This document shows positions 1 to 7,055 of a DNA stretch of 9,091 nucleotides, piece after piece. Source of the stretch: Gammaproteobacteria bacterium (GTDB lineage: Bacteria > Pseudomonadota > Gammaproteobacteria > Pseudomonadales > Pseudohongiellaceae); the NCBI GenBank assembly GCA_016762975.1, contig JAESUV010000196.1:1-9091 (forward strand), written 5' to 3'. A program made the translations under genes and the position numbers. Position 1 is the stretch's first letter; every line of letters begins with the position of its first letter. The notes beneath the pieces are model-generated. The model searched no databases and had not been told where the DNA came from. It saw only the letters and a program-made list of their open reading frames with translations.

Positions 1-42
1 GACCAGTAGAGCGATATAAGTGAAAGTAGATTTTTGATTCAT
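1..42 (-). CDS. Start of a gene downstream of copS (partial, cut by window edge)
   Basis: Only the first 14 codons are in the window. They read MNQKSTFTYIALLV, a lysine followed by a run of hydrophobic residues, which resembles the start of a signal peptide or membrane anchor. The ATG (40-42) overlaps the TGA stop of the sensor kinase (39-41) in an ATGA arrangement, so translation is probably coupled and the gene belongs to the copRS operon. An AGGAG lies ten bases upstream (plus-strand ctcct at 53-57). An exported copper-related protein would fit the operon, but the product cannot be identified from this fragment. Confidence 0.6.
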   Translation of the reverse strand, partial: MNQKSTFTYIALLV

Positions 43-1484
43 AGCGTGTTCTCTCCTATTATTTCTGAAGGTATTTCGATTATAAATTGCGTAAGCCCGT
101 CACTCGAAGTGGCCGTTACGCTCCAGCCATGCGCGTCAGCAATTGACCTTACTATTGCTAGGCCTAGGCCGGCACCATCGCCGCGACGTTGCCTGGAAGG
201 GTCGCCACGATAAAACCTGTCGAATAATTTGGTGAGCTGCTCCAATGGAATGGTTGTCCCGGAATTCTCCACAGTAATACGATTTTGGTTTGGTGCAGAT
301 TCGAGAATTACTCTTACCGAGCTACCAATTGCAGCGTGGCGTATCGCATTCGAAAGCAGGTTGCTCAGCGCGCGCTTAATTAGTGAGCGATCACAATGTA
401 TTTTTGTGCATTCTCCCAATAGCTCGAGCTGCACTTGACTCTCTTCCGACCAGGCTTCAAAAAATTCGAACAGGTCTCCGATTTCATCGCGAAGATCAGT
501 CTCGACGAAAGTGGGTTTTTGTAAGCCGCTTTCTGTCTTTGCCAGCATTAACATGTCATTGATCATCGCAGCCATGCGTTCATATTCTTCAAGACTGGAA
601 TAGAGAATCTCCTGGTACTCTTCAACACTGCGTTCTTGACCCAAAGAAACCTGGGTCTGAGTCATGATATTTGTAATGGGAGTGCGTAGTTCATGGGCAA
701 TGTCTGCCGAAAAATTCGATAAGCGATTAAACACGTCTTCCATACGCTGTAACACGTCATTGAAAGCAGAAACCAGATCGAAGAGCTCGACCGGCACCTG
801 GTTTGTGTCAATTCGTAGATGCAATTTATCGGAGTTGGTGTCGCGGATCTGGTTGCTGACTTTGCGTAGCGGGGAATGACCTTGCTGCACCGCAAACCAG
901 GCAGTGAAGATCGAAAACAAACTAATACCGATGACCACGGCCCAAAGATTACGGTAGAAGCTGGTCATGAAATCTAGATGGAAATCGATCGAGGTAGCAA
1001 CGACGAGCGTGCCAGTGCGTGTTGTGTTTGTATCGGCGATGAATTGTTGCAACACCATTGCCGCACCACGGTAAGTCGTGCCGTTATCTACCCAACTAGA
1101 AACAGTTTCGGTATTAATCTGCTCAACTCGGCCTGGGGATTGTGCGATCGCTGACAAGTCAGCTCCCGGTGTGGCATAAACGATAGCGCCGCTGGGGTCC
1201 GCTACAAGAAAATAGATAGCGTGATGACCGGAAACGGCATTTTCGAGCATCAGCTGCATTTCCATATTAGTAACATTGCTGTCGCTGGCCGCGTAGGTGC
1301 CATGCACGGCGTCTGCTACAACCTGCAACTCACCGACATCCTGTTGCAGAAAATGCGCTTCGATGGAACGTTGCACAATGAAACCGAGCACGATAAGACT
1401 CAAAGTGGTGCTTATGCCGACGAACACTGTAACTCTTGCCGCCAGCGAAGCTGGGCGCGAACTCGTGTGCTTTTTATCAGGCAT
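39..1484 (-). CDS. copS: Heavy-metal (copper) sensor histidine kinase, CopS/CusS type
   Basis: This is a membrane histidine kinase of 481 residues, the usual length for the CusS/CopS/CztS heavy-metal sensor group. TM1 spans about residues 19-37, a periplasmic sensor domain about 38-179, TM2 about 180-199 and a HAMP linker about 200-253. The HisKA phospho-acceptor is H264 in DIAHELRTP. The ATPase domain has the N box NLLSNAIRHA (375-384), an F box FDRFYR (about 421) and the G2 box GDGAGLGLAIV (about 435-445). The G1 position reads ENSGTTIP instead of a classic DxGxG, as in CusS relatives. I chose the ATG at 1482-1484 because it overlaps the regulator's stop by 8 bases; an upstream ATG (1514) would add ten residues inside the regulator gene. 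It should sense periplasmic copper and phosphorylate the adjacent CopR. Cu versus Ag or another metal is inferred from the divergent copABCD genes. Confidence 0.93.
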   Translation of the reverse strand: MPDKKHTSSRPASLAARVTVFVGISTTLSLIVLGFIVQRSIEAHFLQQDVGELQVVADAVHGTYAASDSNVTNMEMQLMLENAVSGHHAIYFLVADPSGAIVYATPGADLSAIAQSPGRVEQINTETVSSWVDNGTTYRGAAMVLQQFIADTNTTRTGTLVVATSIDFHLDFMTSFYRNLWAVVIGISLFSIFTAWFAVQQGHSPLRKVSNQIRDTNSDKLHLRIDTNQVPVELFDLVSAFNDVLQRMEDVFNRLSNFSADIAHELRTPITNIMTQTQVSLGQERSVEEYQEILYSSLEEYERMAAMINDMLMLAKTESGLQKPTFVETDLRDEIGDLFEFFEAWSEESQVQLELLGECTKIHCDRSLIKRALSNLLSNAIRHAAIGSSVRVILESAPNQNRITVENSGTTIPLEQLTKLFDRFYRGDPSRQRRGDGAGLGLAIVRSIADAHGWSVTATSSDGLTQFIIEIPSEIIGENTL

Positions 1485-2157
1485 CAATCGCCTCCAGTTT
1501 GTAGCCCATCCCACGCACAGTGTGAATTAACTTGATGTCATAGGGATCATCGATCTTGGACCGAAGCCTTCGTATTGCTACATCGATTACATTGGTATCG
1601 CTGTCGAAATTCATGTCCCACACCTGTGATGCAATGAGCGATCGTGGCAGAACCTCGCCCTGCTTTCTGAGCAGCAATTCCAGTAGTGAAAATTCTTTAT
1701 TCGTCAGCACTATGCGCTGGCCCGAACGCACCGCCTGTCTTGAGGGGAGGTTGAGAATCAGGTCGGCCACTTGCAATGTGTTACTAGGAGAAGCGGCCGT
1801 ACCGCGTTTTAACAGGGTTCGCACGCGGGCTAATAGCTCGGTAAAGGCGAAGGGTTTGATAAGGTAATCGTCGGCGCCTCGCTCCAGTCCTTTTACACGG
1901 TCCTCCACGCTGTCTTTGGCCGTTAGAAAAAGCACAGGTGTGGTGATGCCGGATTCTCGCAGCGAAGCGATAATTTGCCAGCCGTTAATATCCGGTAGCA
2001 TTACGTCGAGGATAACGAGGTCGTAGGGCTCGGATTTTGCCAGATGCTGCCCATCCAACCCGTTCTGCACCCAATCCACCACAAAACCTGCCTCGGTCAG
2101 ACCTCGTTTCAGATATTCTCCAGTCTTCTGTTCGTCCTCTACTACGAGTATTTTCAT
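1477..2157 (-). CDS. copR: OmpR-family copper response regulator, CopR/CusR type
   Basis: The protein has 226 residues. The receiver domain (about 1-118) carries E7/D8 for metal binding, phospho-acceptor D51 in VILDVMLPD, T79 in FLTAKD and K101 in YLIKPF. The C-terminal winged-helix domain (about 125-223) includes LTNKEFSLLELLL and the recognition-helix stretch NVIDVAIRRLRSKID, as in CusR/CopR/CztR. I chose the ATG at 2155-2157, which gives the canonical MKILVVEDE opening. The same frame extends to an ATG at 2223, but that would add 22 non-family residues and would cover the predicted -10 element. The gene is first in its operon, followed by the sensor kinase. Phosphorylated CopR is expected to bind the inverted repeat at 2257-2274 and activate both divergent operons, including its own. 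The Shine-Dalgarno sequence is weak. Confidence 0.94.
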   Translation of the reverse strand: MKILVVEDEQKTGEYLKRGLTEAGFVVDWVQNGLDGQHLAKSEPYDLVILDVMLPDINGWQIIASLRESGITTPVLFLTAKDSVEDRVKGLERGADDYLIKPFAFTELLARVRTLLKRGTAASPSNTLQVADLILNLPSRQAVRSGQRIVLTNKEFSLLELLLRKQGEVLPRSLIASQVWDMNFDSDTNVIDVAIRRLRSKIDDPYDIKLIHTVRGMGYKLEAIDA

Positions 2158-2218
2158 TTGCCCACTTTCGGAATTCTGACGAATATCGCTATCGAATCTT
2201 TGTGTTTTTGATGAATGA

Positions 2219-2224
2219 ATCATA
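2219..2224 (-). promoter_or_regulatory. Candidate -10 element for copRS
   Basis: On the minus strand this reads TATGAT, one mismatch from TATAAT. No good -35 hexamer is found 16-18 bases upstream; that position is occupied by the left flank of the CopR-box region (from 2246). This is what an activator-dependent OmpR-family promoter would look like. The predicted transcript would begin near 2212 and leave a leader of about 55 bases before the copR ATG. Confidence 0.35.
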
Positions 2225-2256
2225 CCTCGGCCTCTCTACCAGCAAGATTACAGGAA

Positions 2257-2274
2257 CATTACAAATATGTAATG
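2257..2274. promoter_or_regulatory. Candidate CopR box between divergent copRS and copABCD
   Basis: The sequence CATTACAAATATGTAATG is a perfect 7-base inverted repeat with a 4-base spacer. It contains TTACA-N5-GTAAT, one base from the TGACA-N5-GTAAT type reported for Pseudomonas CopR. A further direct half-site, ATTACA (2247-2252), lies 11 bases (one helical turn) before ATTACA at 2258-2263. The element sits in the only shared intergenic region of the two operons and just upstream of the copR -10. Binding is inferred from pattern and position. Confidence 0.6.
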
Positions 2275-2279
2275 GACGG

Positions 2280-2293
2280 GTCACTCTAGTGAC
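2280..2293. repeat. Second short inverted repeat in the divergent control region
   Basis: GTCACT-CT-AGTGAC is a perfect 6-base inverted repeat with a 2-base spacer, six bases to the copA side of the CopR-like box. Its sequence is unlike the CopR box. It could be a second operator for copABCD or a small hairpin in the copA leader. A TACAAT at 2307-2312 could be the copA -10, but no matching -35 is visible. Confidence 0.3.
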
Positions 2294-2406
2294 AGCTGGG
2301 GGCTCGTACAATTCAATCCAGATTCAGCATTGCCGCCACAGCAAGACTATTTGAGTATGAATTGGGCCGTGGTGCGAGTAGACGAAATTTTACGGAATCA
2401 ATTAGT

Positions 2407-2426
2407 GAGGAAGGTGCAGATTTTTG
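2407..2426 (+). promoter_or_regulatory. Shine-Dalgarno and TTG start of copA
   Basis: A strong GAGGAAGG (2407-2414) lies nine bases before a TTG (2424-2426). No in-frame ATG or GTG lies between this site and the Tat motif, so the TTG is the best start. The stop (TAA, 2429-2431) of a short 24-codon frame opening at ATG 2357 overlaps the start region. Confidence 0.7.
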
Positions 2427-4175
2427 AGTAAAACAGATGCAGTAAGACACCCCACCGTGGCTCCTAGTCGCCGCCGGTTTGTGAAGGGCCTAGCTGTAGG
2501 AGGCGCCCTCCTGGGACTATCGCCAGTGGCTCGATCTGTGCTGGCAGCGGCAGCAGGCGCTGTCCCTCCGGCGCAGTTGACCGGGACCGAGTTTGATTTA
2601 GAAATAGGGGAGACACCGGTAAATTTCACGGGAACTCCGAGCATGGCTACCAGCATTAACGGCTCAATACCTGGGCCGACCTTGTACTGGCGCGAAGGCG
2701 ATACGGTGACGCTTCGAGTAACTAATCGGCTGCGAGAATCCACGTCTATTCATTGGCACGGCATAATCCTTCCCTACCAGATGGATGGAGTACCGGGCAT
2801 TAGTTTTAAAGGCATCGCACCCGGCGAAACGTTTACCTATAAATTCACGGTTCAGCAGCACGGGACATACTGGTATCACTCTCATTCCGGATTTCAGGAA
2901 ATGACGGGTGTCTACGGCGCCATCGTCATCGTTCCCCGCGTGCAGGACATTCACCAGGTTGATAGAGATTATCCGATTCTACTGTCCGACTGGACGGGTG
3001 AGTCGCCAATGGAGGCCTTCAGGAAACTGAAGATCATGGGGGACTATTACAATTTCAATCAGCCAACGTTCCAAAAGTTCTATCGTGACGTGGCCGAGTC
3101 CGGATTAACTTCCGCAGCACAGCGGCGGCAAATGTGGAATCAGATGCGGATGAATCCGACAGATCTTGGCGACCTGTCCGCAGAGACACTCACCTATCTA
3201 ATGAATGGCACGACACCAAATGGAAACTGGGAAGCCGGTTTTCAGCCGGGAGAGCGTGTGCGCCTGCGTTTTATAAACGGCGCCGGCAACACTTTCTACG
3301 ACGTACGTATTCCGGGTCTCAAGCTACAGGTCATTCAGACAGACGGCGTCGACGTGCATCCAGTTTCAGTGGATGAGTTTCGCTTCGGGCCCGGGGAAAC
3401 ATACGACGTCATCGTAGAGCCCACCGACGATGCGCATACAATATTCGCCCAATCTATGGAGCGGACGGGTTTCGCTAGAGGTACTCTCACTAGCCAACCA
3501 GGGCTCACCGCGCCGGTACCCGAACTCGATGCGCCCGAGCAGCTCACTATGATGGACATGATGGGGAGCATGCAGGGAGGCGCGATGGCTGCGGGTGGCC
3601 ATGTTATGGCTAGCGATCATAGTCAGCATGGAAATTCTGGCATGGAGGGTATGCCGACGGTACGGCACGCCAGCACCGAATACGGCGCTAGTACCGATAT
3701 GCGGGTCGATATGCCTCGCACAAATATTGACGATCCCGGAATCGGTTTGCGCAACAACGGTCGCCGGGTACTCACGCTGGCGGATTTGCACGGCGTCGAA
3801 GAGATTACCGATCGCCGTGAGCCCGAACGCGATATCGAATTACACCTTACCGGCAACATGGAGCGTTATACCTGGTCATTCGACGGTCTGGAATTTGGAC
3901 AATCGACACCGATCTATTTTCGTCACAATGAGCGCCTGCGGATAATTTTGCACAACGATACGATGATGACACATCCAATGCATCTGCATGGAGTCTGGAG
4001 TGAGCTCGAAGGCCCAGATGGAGATCTGCTAACCCGTAAGCACACAATTTCTGTGCAGCCGGCGCAGAGAATTAGTTTTCAAATGACCGCCGATGCCGTC
4101 GGACGCTGGGCCTGGCACTGTCATCTGTTGTTTCACATGGATGCAGGCATGTTTCGCGAAGTCGTGGTGGCATAG
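2424..4175 (+). CDS. copA: Copper-resistance multicopper oxidase CopA (PcoA/CopA family)
   Basis: A 583-residue periplasmic multicopper oxidase, of normal length for CopA/PcoA. It starts with a Tat signal, SRRRFVKG at residues 15-22, followed by a hydrophobic stretch and an Ala-rich cleavage region about 40-46. The four copper-ligand clusters are present: HWHG (110-113), HSH (152-154), HPMHLHG (517-523) and HCHLLFHMDAGM (565-576), which supplies the type 1 Cys566 and a Met ligand (M576). Together they predict a type 1 copper and a trinuclear centre able to oxidise Cu(I) to less toxic Cu(II). A Met/His-rich insert at about 376-413 contains MMDMM and SDHSQHG and probably binds extra copper. The gene opens copABCD, is divergent from copRS with a CopR-like box between, and ends two bases before copB. 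Confidence 0.95.
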   Translation: MSKTDAVRHPTVAPSRRRFVKGLAVGGALLGLSPVARSVLAAAAGAVPPAQLTGTEFDLEIGETPVNFTGTPSMATSINGSIPGPTLYWREGDTVTLRVTNRLRESTSIHWHGIILPYQMDGVPGISFKGIAPGETFTYKFTVQQHGTYWYHSHSGFQEMTGVYGAIVIVPRVQDIHQVDRDYPILLSDWTGESPMEAFRKLKIMGDYYNFNQPTFQKFYRDVAESGLTSAAQRRQMWNQMRMNPTDLGDLSAETLTYLMNGTTPNGNWEAGFQPGERVRLRFINGAGNTFYDVRIPGLKLQVIQTDGVDVHPVSVDEFRFGPGETYDVIVEPTDDAHTIFAQSMERTGFARGTLTSQPGLTAPVPELDAPEQLTMMDMMGSMQGGAMAAGGHVMASDHSQHGNSGMEGMPTVRHASTEYGASTDMRVDMPRTNIDDPGIGLRNNGRRVLTLADLHGVEEITDRREPERDIELHLTGNMERYTWSFDGLEFGQSTPIYFRHNERLRIILHNDTMMTHPMHLHGVWSELEGPDGDLLTRKHTISVQPAQRISFQMTADAVGRWAWHCHLLFHMDAGMFREVVVA

Positions 4176-4177
4176 AA

Positions 4178-5344
4178 ATGGATACTAACAAGACTAAAGC
4201 GGGTGTCGCATTGGAGCGGCGATCAAAAACTCAGGCAGGAAAATACACGGCAATTCTATTTTCCTCATTACTGCTAAGCACGGCTGCTACTGCCGTATTT
4301 GCGCAAGCCCATGATCACGGCGCCATGCCCGCGCAGGACATGCAAGTCACGCACGATCACTCTGTGGTTGTCAGTGAAGTGCAGCAAGATAGTAGTGTGG
4401 ATGACGATCACTCGCAGCATGCGGGTAACTCTGCTAGTGATGCACAAGCTACAGTGACCGATCATTCGCAGCATGCCGATCACTCTGCTGATAGTGTGCA
4501 AGCGGCAGAGGCCGATCACTCGCAACATGAAAATCAATCTGCTAGTGACGCACAGCATGCTGAAATAGAAGTACACGATCATAATGCCGACGCGCCGACG
4601 CCCATGAACATGGGCGGCGATACCAGCCAGCAGCGAGATCCCCACGCCTATTCCAATGGATTGCAGAGAGGCTCAGGTCCTTACGCTGTGGATGGTCCAG
4701 GGTTGCACCTAGCTGATGAGATGAATTTCGGCGGTTTTAGAATGAATCGCCTCGAACAGCTTTATCAAGATGGCGCCGATGCGACGGTGTATGACATTCA
4801 GGCCTGGTTTGGAAATAGCTACGATCAGCTCGTAGTCAAAGCGGAAGGCGATTTCAGCGATGACAGACTAGAGGAATCGGATACCGATATCCTTTGGTCC
4901 CATGCGATTTACAGTTTCTGGAACACGCAAGTTGGGGTTCGCCACCAGAGCGGAGAAGGGCCCGATAGAAATTGGCTAGCGTTCGGCGTGCAGGGCATCG
5001 CTCCCTATTGGTTCGAGGTAGATGCTACCGCCTATTTGGGTAGCGGTGGCAGGTCCTCTCTAAATATAGAAGCCGATTACGAGCTATTGATAACTCAGCG
5101 GTTGGTATTGCAACCGCGGGTTGAGGCAAATTTCTATGGAGAGGATGACCGCGCGCGCGGATTGGGCAGTGGTCTGTCAGATTCATCGGTAGGACTGCGA
5201 TTGAAATACCAGATTAACCGGCAACTTGTTCCTTACATAGGCGTAGAGCAAGCACGAATGTATGGCGATACTGCCAAATTTAGTGTTGGCCCAAAGAGTG
5301 CTTCCCAGACTCGCTGGCTCGCTGGTCTGCGTTTTTGGTTCTGA
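4178..5344 (+). CDS. copB: Copper-resistance outer-membrane protein CopB (PcoB/CopB family)
   Basis: A 388-residue protein. Residues 1-43 form a signal peptide with a positive start, a hydrophobic core (TAILFSSLLLSTAATAVF) and AQA before the mature part. Residues about 44-145 are rich in His, Asp and Met, with three 18-residue repeats each opening DHSQH (77-130). Residues about 150-388 match the CopB family: HAYSNG, LEQLYQ, then alternating beta-strand segments ending in RFWF, with the terminal aromatic residue typical of outer-membrane beta-barrels. The protein is expected to bind copper at the outer membrane; its exact role in resistance is not settled for the family. The start follows the copA stop by two bases with no clear Shine-Dalgarno, so translation is probably coupled to copA. 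Confidence 0.93.
   Translation: MDTNKTKAGVALERRSKTQAGKYTAILFSSLLLSTAATAVFAQAHDHGAMPAQDMQVTHDHSVVVSEVQQDSSVDDDHSQHAGNSASDAQATVTDHSQHADHSADSVQAAEADHSQHENQSASDAQHAEIEVHDHNADAPTPMNMGGDTSQQRDPHAYSNGLQRGSGPYAVDGPGLHLADEMNFGGFRMNRLEQLYQDGADATVYDIQAWFGNSYDQLVVKAEGDFSDDRLEESDTDILWSHAIYSFWNTQVGVRHQSGEGPDRNWLAFGVQGIAPYWFEVDATAYLGSGGRSSLNIEADYELLITQRLVLQPRVEANFYGEDDRARGLGSGLSDSSVGLRLKYQINRQLVPYIGVEQARMYGDTAKFSVGPKSASQTRWLAGLRFWF
4406..4567 (+). repeat. Three tandem 54-bp repeats in copB (His-rich 18-residue units)
   Basis: Three units begin at 4406, 4460 and 4514 with an exact 54-base period. Each opens with a 15-base block encoding DHSQH. The units read DHSQHAGNSASDAQATVT, DHSQHADHSADSVQAAEA and DHSQHENQSASDAQHAEI. 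Units 1 and 3 are the most alike in their second half. The opening blocks differ only at third codon positions, so the protein motif is kept while the DNA has drifted. The tract is likely a tunable metal-binding array. Confidence 0.88.
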
Positions 5345-5386
5345 ATAAATAGATGAGAGTAGTGGCGAATATTTTGGTTCACTCAA

Positions 5387-5415
5387 TTGATGTTTTTTTT
5401 AACAAGTAATAAAAT
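5387..5415 (+). promoter_or_regulatory. Candidate internal promoter before copC
   Basis: TTGATG (5387-5392, four of six matches to TTGACA) and TAAAAT (5410-5415, five of six to TATAAT) are separated by 17 bases in the AT-rich 91-base gap between copB and copC. The start would fall near 5422, on the AGGAG itself, giving a leader of only about 14 bases. That shortness, and the general AT-richness of the gap, are reasons for caution. If real, copCD could be expressed apart from copAB. Confidence 0.3.
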
Positions 5416-5435
5416 TTTTATAGGAGATTACAGTA

Positions 5436-5894
5436 ATGAATAGATCTACGATGATTAAAATAGTAAGTGTTCTCGGTCTGATGTTGTCGGTGCCTGTGCA
5501 ATCCCTGGCGCATGTCGCCCTGGTGAGCTCAATGCCAGAAAATGGCTCAATAGTTAACGTTGCGCCGGGCAGTATCATGCTGGAGTTTACGGAAGAGGTG
5601 CGTTTGCTAAAGGCTACAGTCTCTGTAAAGGGAGACGAGGCAATGGACATTGGATTTAAGCCCGTAGCCAAGGCCGAGAAGCATTTCATGGTGGCATTAC
5701 CGAGCCTCATTCAGGGTGATTATCTAGTCAACTGGACCGTCATGGGCAGTGACGGACATCGCATGGAAGAATCATTCAGTTTTACATTCGATCCAACTGC
5801 GTCCACAACCATGGCGCATTCGGCGGAACACGGCGCCGCGCATTCTGCTGCAGGTGGCGATTCACATGGGGATCATGGCGGCGGCGATCACTAA
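5436..5894 (+). CDS. copC: Periplasmic copper-binding protein CopC
   Basis: A 152-residue periplasmic protein. The signal peptide ends in VQSLA, so cleavage after residue 25 leaves H26 as the mature N-terminus (HVALVSSMPENGSIV), the hallmark of CopC. That amino-terminal His together with D106 and H108 in GSDGHR forms the family's Cu(II) site. The body is the CopC beta-barrel (LEFTEEV, FMVALP, YLVNWTVMG). Residues about 127-152 add a tail rich in His, Gly and Asp (AHSAEHG, SHGDHGGGDH), longer than in many CopC proteins and a likely extra copper sink. AGGAG (5422-5426) lies nine bases before the ATG. copD follows after 18 bases. The role is periplasmic copper carriage, with CopD as the likely partner. 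Confidence 0.94.
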   Translation: MNRSTMIKIVSVLGLMLSVPVQSLAHVALVSSMPENGSIVNVAPGSIMLEFTEEVRLLKATVSVKGDEAMDIGFKPVAKAEKHFMVALPSLIQGDYLVNWTVMGSDGHRMEESFSFTFDPTASTTMAHSAEHGAAHSAAGGDSHGDHGGGDH

Positions 5895-5912
5895 TCCTTC
5901 GGAGTCCTTATC

Positions 5913-6809
5913 TTGTTCTGGGAAGTTGCCAGTGTAGTTGGGAAGGTGCTCTCTCTCGCCGGTGTTGCTGGCGTGGTAGGGGGCATGTTCAGCCTCTATC
6001 TCTCAAGACACCTTGGGAGTAGCACTCGTGAGGCTGTATCGAACTATCTGCTGGCGAGTGCAGTTATTGGGATAGCCGCAACCGTCGCGTTCTTCTGTCT
6101 GCAAGTTGGTGCTATCAATCAGAGCGGCATCGGCGGCATTTTGGATTGGCCGATGGCTCAGATTCTCGCTCAGTCCAGTCTCGGCTATAGTACGGGGCTG
6201 CGACTGCTCGGATTTGTCATGGCAGCTATTGCGGTGCTGATACTTCGCCAGCATCTCACAGAAGTAAATTCTAAACACCATCGCGCATTCGCTTACACGC
6301 TAACTATCTTGGCGTTTCTAGCCCTTGCCGCCTCTTTCACTATGACAGGGCACGTTACCTCCCTGAGCTGGACGGCTCATATCGCCATTGCGCTACATGT
6401 CTTCGCGGTGTTTCTCTGGATAGGATCGTTGTGGCCCCTGCTCCACTTCTGTGGATTGCAAGGTCAGTATCGGACGGCTGTACAGGGCGCAATGGAAGAA
6501 TTTGGCAAGTTCGCAATCGGACTGATTGCAGTATTAGTCAGTGCCGGCATCTTTTTCCTCTGGCAGCTACTAGAGAGCTGGCGTGAAATCTACACGACCG
6601 ACTATGGTCGCGGTATGTTGATAAAGCTGTCCGGGGTGAGTGTATTGCTGCTTTTGGGCGCAACTAACAAGTTTCGGTTAGTACCAAACTTACGTCAGCC
6701 AGATGGAATGCTGCCCCTTGCACGTTCGATTCGAATAGAAATGGGCGTGGTGCTTTTAGTATTGCTTATAACTTCTTATCTAACAATAATAATAGGAATT
6801 GAAAGCTAG
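5913..6809 (+). CDS. copD: Copper-resistance inner-membrane protein CopD
   Basis: A 298-residue polytopic membrane protein with about eight hydrophobic segments. The CopD-family region includes MTGHVTS, AHIAIALHVFAVFLWIGSLWPL in part, then YGRGMLIKLSGV, ATNKFRLVP and the closing segment SIRIEMGVVLLVLLITSYLT. Conserved His residues in the middle segments could carry copper. It is thought to work with CopC in copper movement across the inner membrane. I chose the TTG at 5913-5915 because GGAG (5901-5904) is eight bases upstream and it gives a full first membrane segment. The 3' end is odd: the TAG stop (6807-6809) directly abuts truncated umuC on the other strand. The last few residues (IIIGIES) could therefore be altered by the junction, although the length is near the family norm. 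Confidence 0.9.
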   Translation: MFWEVASVVGKVLSLAGVAGVVGGMFSLYLSRHLGSSTREAVSNYLLASAVIGIAATVAFFCLQVGAINQSGIGGILDWPMAQILAQSSLGYSTGLRLLGFVMAAIAVLILRQHLTEVNSKHHRAFAYTLTILAFLALAASFTMTGHVTSLSWTAHIAIALHVFAVFLWIGSLWPLLHFCGLQGQYRTAVQGAMEEFGKFAIGLIAVLVSAGIFFLWQLLESWREIYTTDYGRGMLIKLSGVSVLLLLGATNKFRLVPNLRQPDGMLPLARSIRIEMGVVLLVLLITSYLTIIIGIES

Positions 6810-7055
6810 GGCCGAAAGATCGCCGTACAACTCATAGTTGCTGGAAAAGACCTCTACCTTATGGGATCTAATGGTGTCCCTGACCTGAAAGAAGGGCACG
6901 AAGCCAGGAAGGCCAAGCGCCTTGGCTTCAGCATTGCGAGCCACAATGCACCCGTCATTGTTCGAGAGAACAACAACAGGCTTTCCCCAAAGATCAGGCC
7001 GGAAGATCTGTTCACAGGAGGCATAGAAGGTATTGCAGTCTACCAGCGCGAACAT
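6780..7055 (-). pseudogene. umuC: umuC, 5' fragment only (DNA polymerase V catalytic subunit, truncated)
   Basis: The first 82 codons (7055 to 6810) are clearly UmuC: MFALVDCNTFYASCEQ with the metal-binding Asp6, then RPDLWGKPVVVLSNNDGC, ARNAEAKALG and FSSNYELYGDLSA. UmuC is about 420 residues; here similarity stops after Ala82. The frame then runs ten more non-UmuC codons (LAFNSYYYC and a TAA at 6780-6782) on the antisense of copD. The second catalytic motif (SIDEAF, with D101/E102 in E. coli) and all thumb, finger and beta-clamp regions are missing, so it cannot act as a polymerase. The start overlaps the umuD stop by 16 bases. The last UmuC codon (6810-6812) touches the copD stop codon (6807-6809), placing the breakpoint there to within a base or two. 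Confidence 0.92.

Noticed and set aside
1556..1867. Plus-strand open frame opposite the response regulator
   Set aside because: It is a shadow of copR; the regulator's conserved residues are all on the minus strand.
3366..3791. 141-codon minus-strand open frame inside copA
   Set aside because: It is antisense to the copA coding region, with no start signal or recognisable domain.
4274..4645. Minus-strand open frame across the copB repeats
   Set aside because: It is the antisense of the tandem repeat tract and has no independent support.
5393..5400. Run of eight T after copB as a rho-independent terminator
   Set aside because: No GC-rich hairpin precedes it; only the short palindrome TCAATTGA is nearby.
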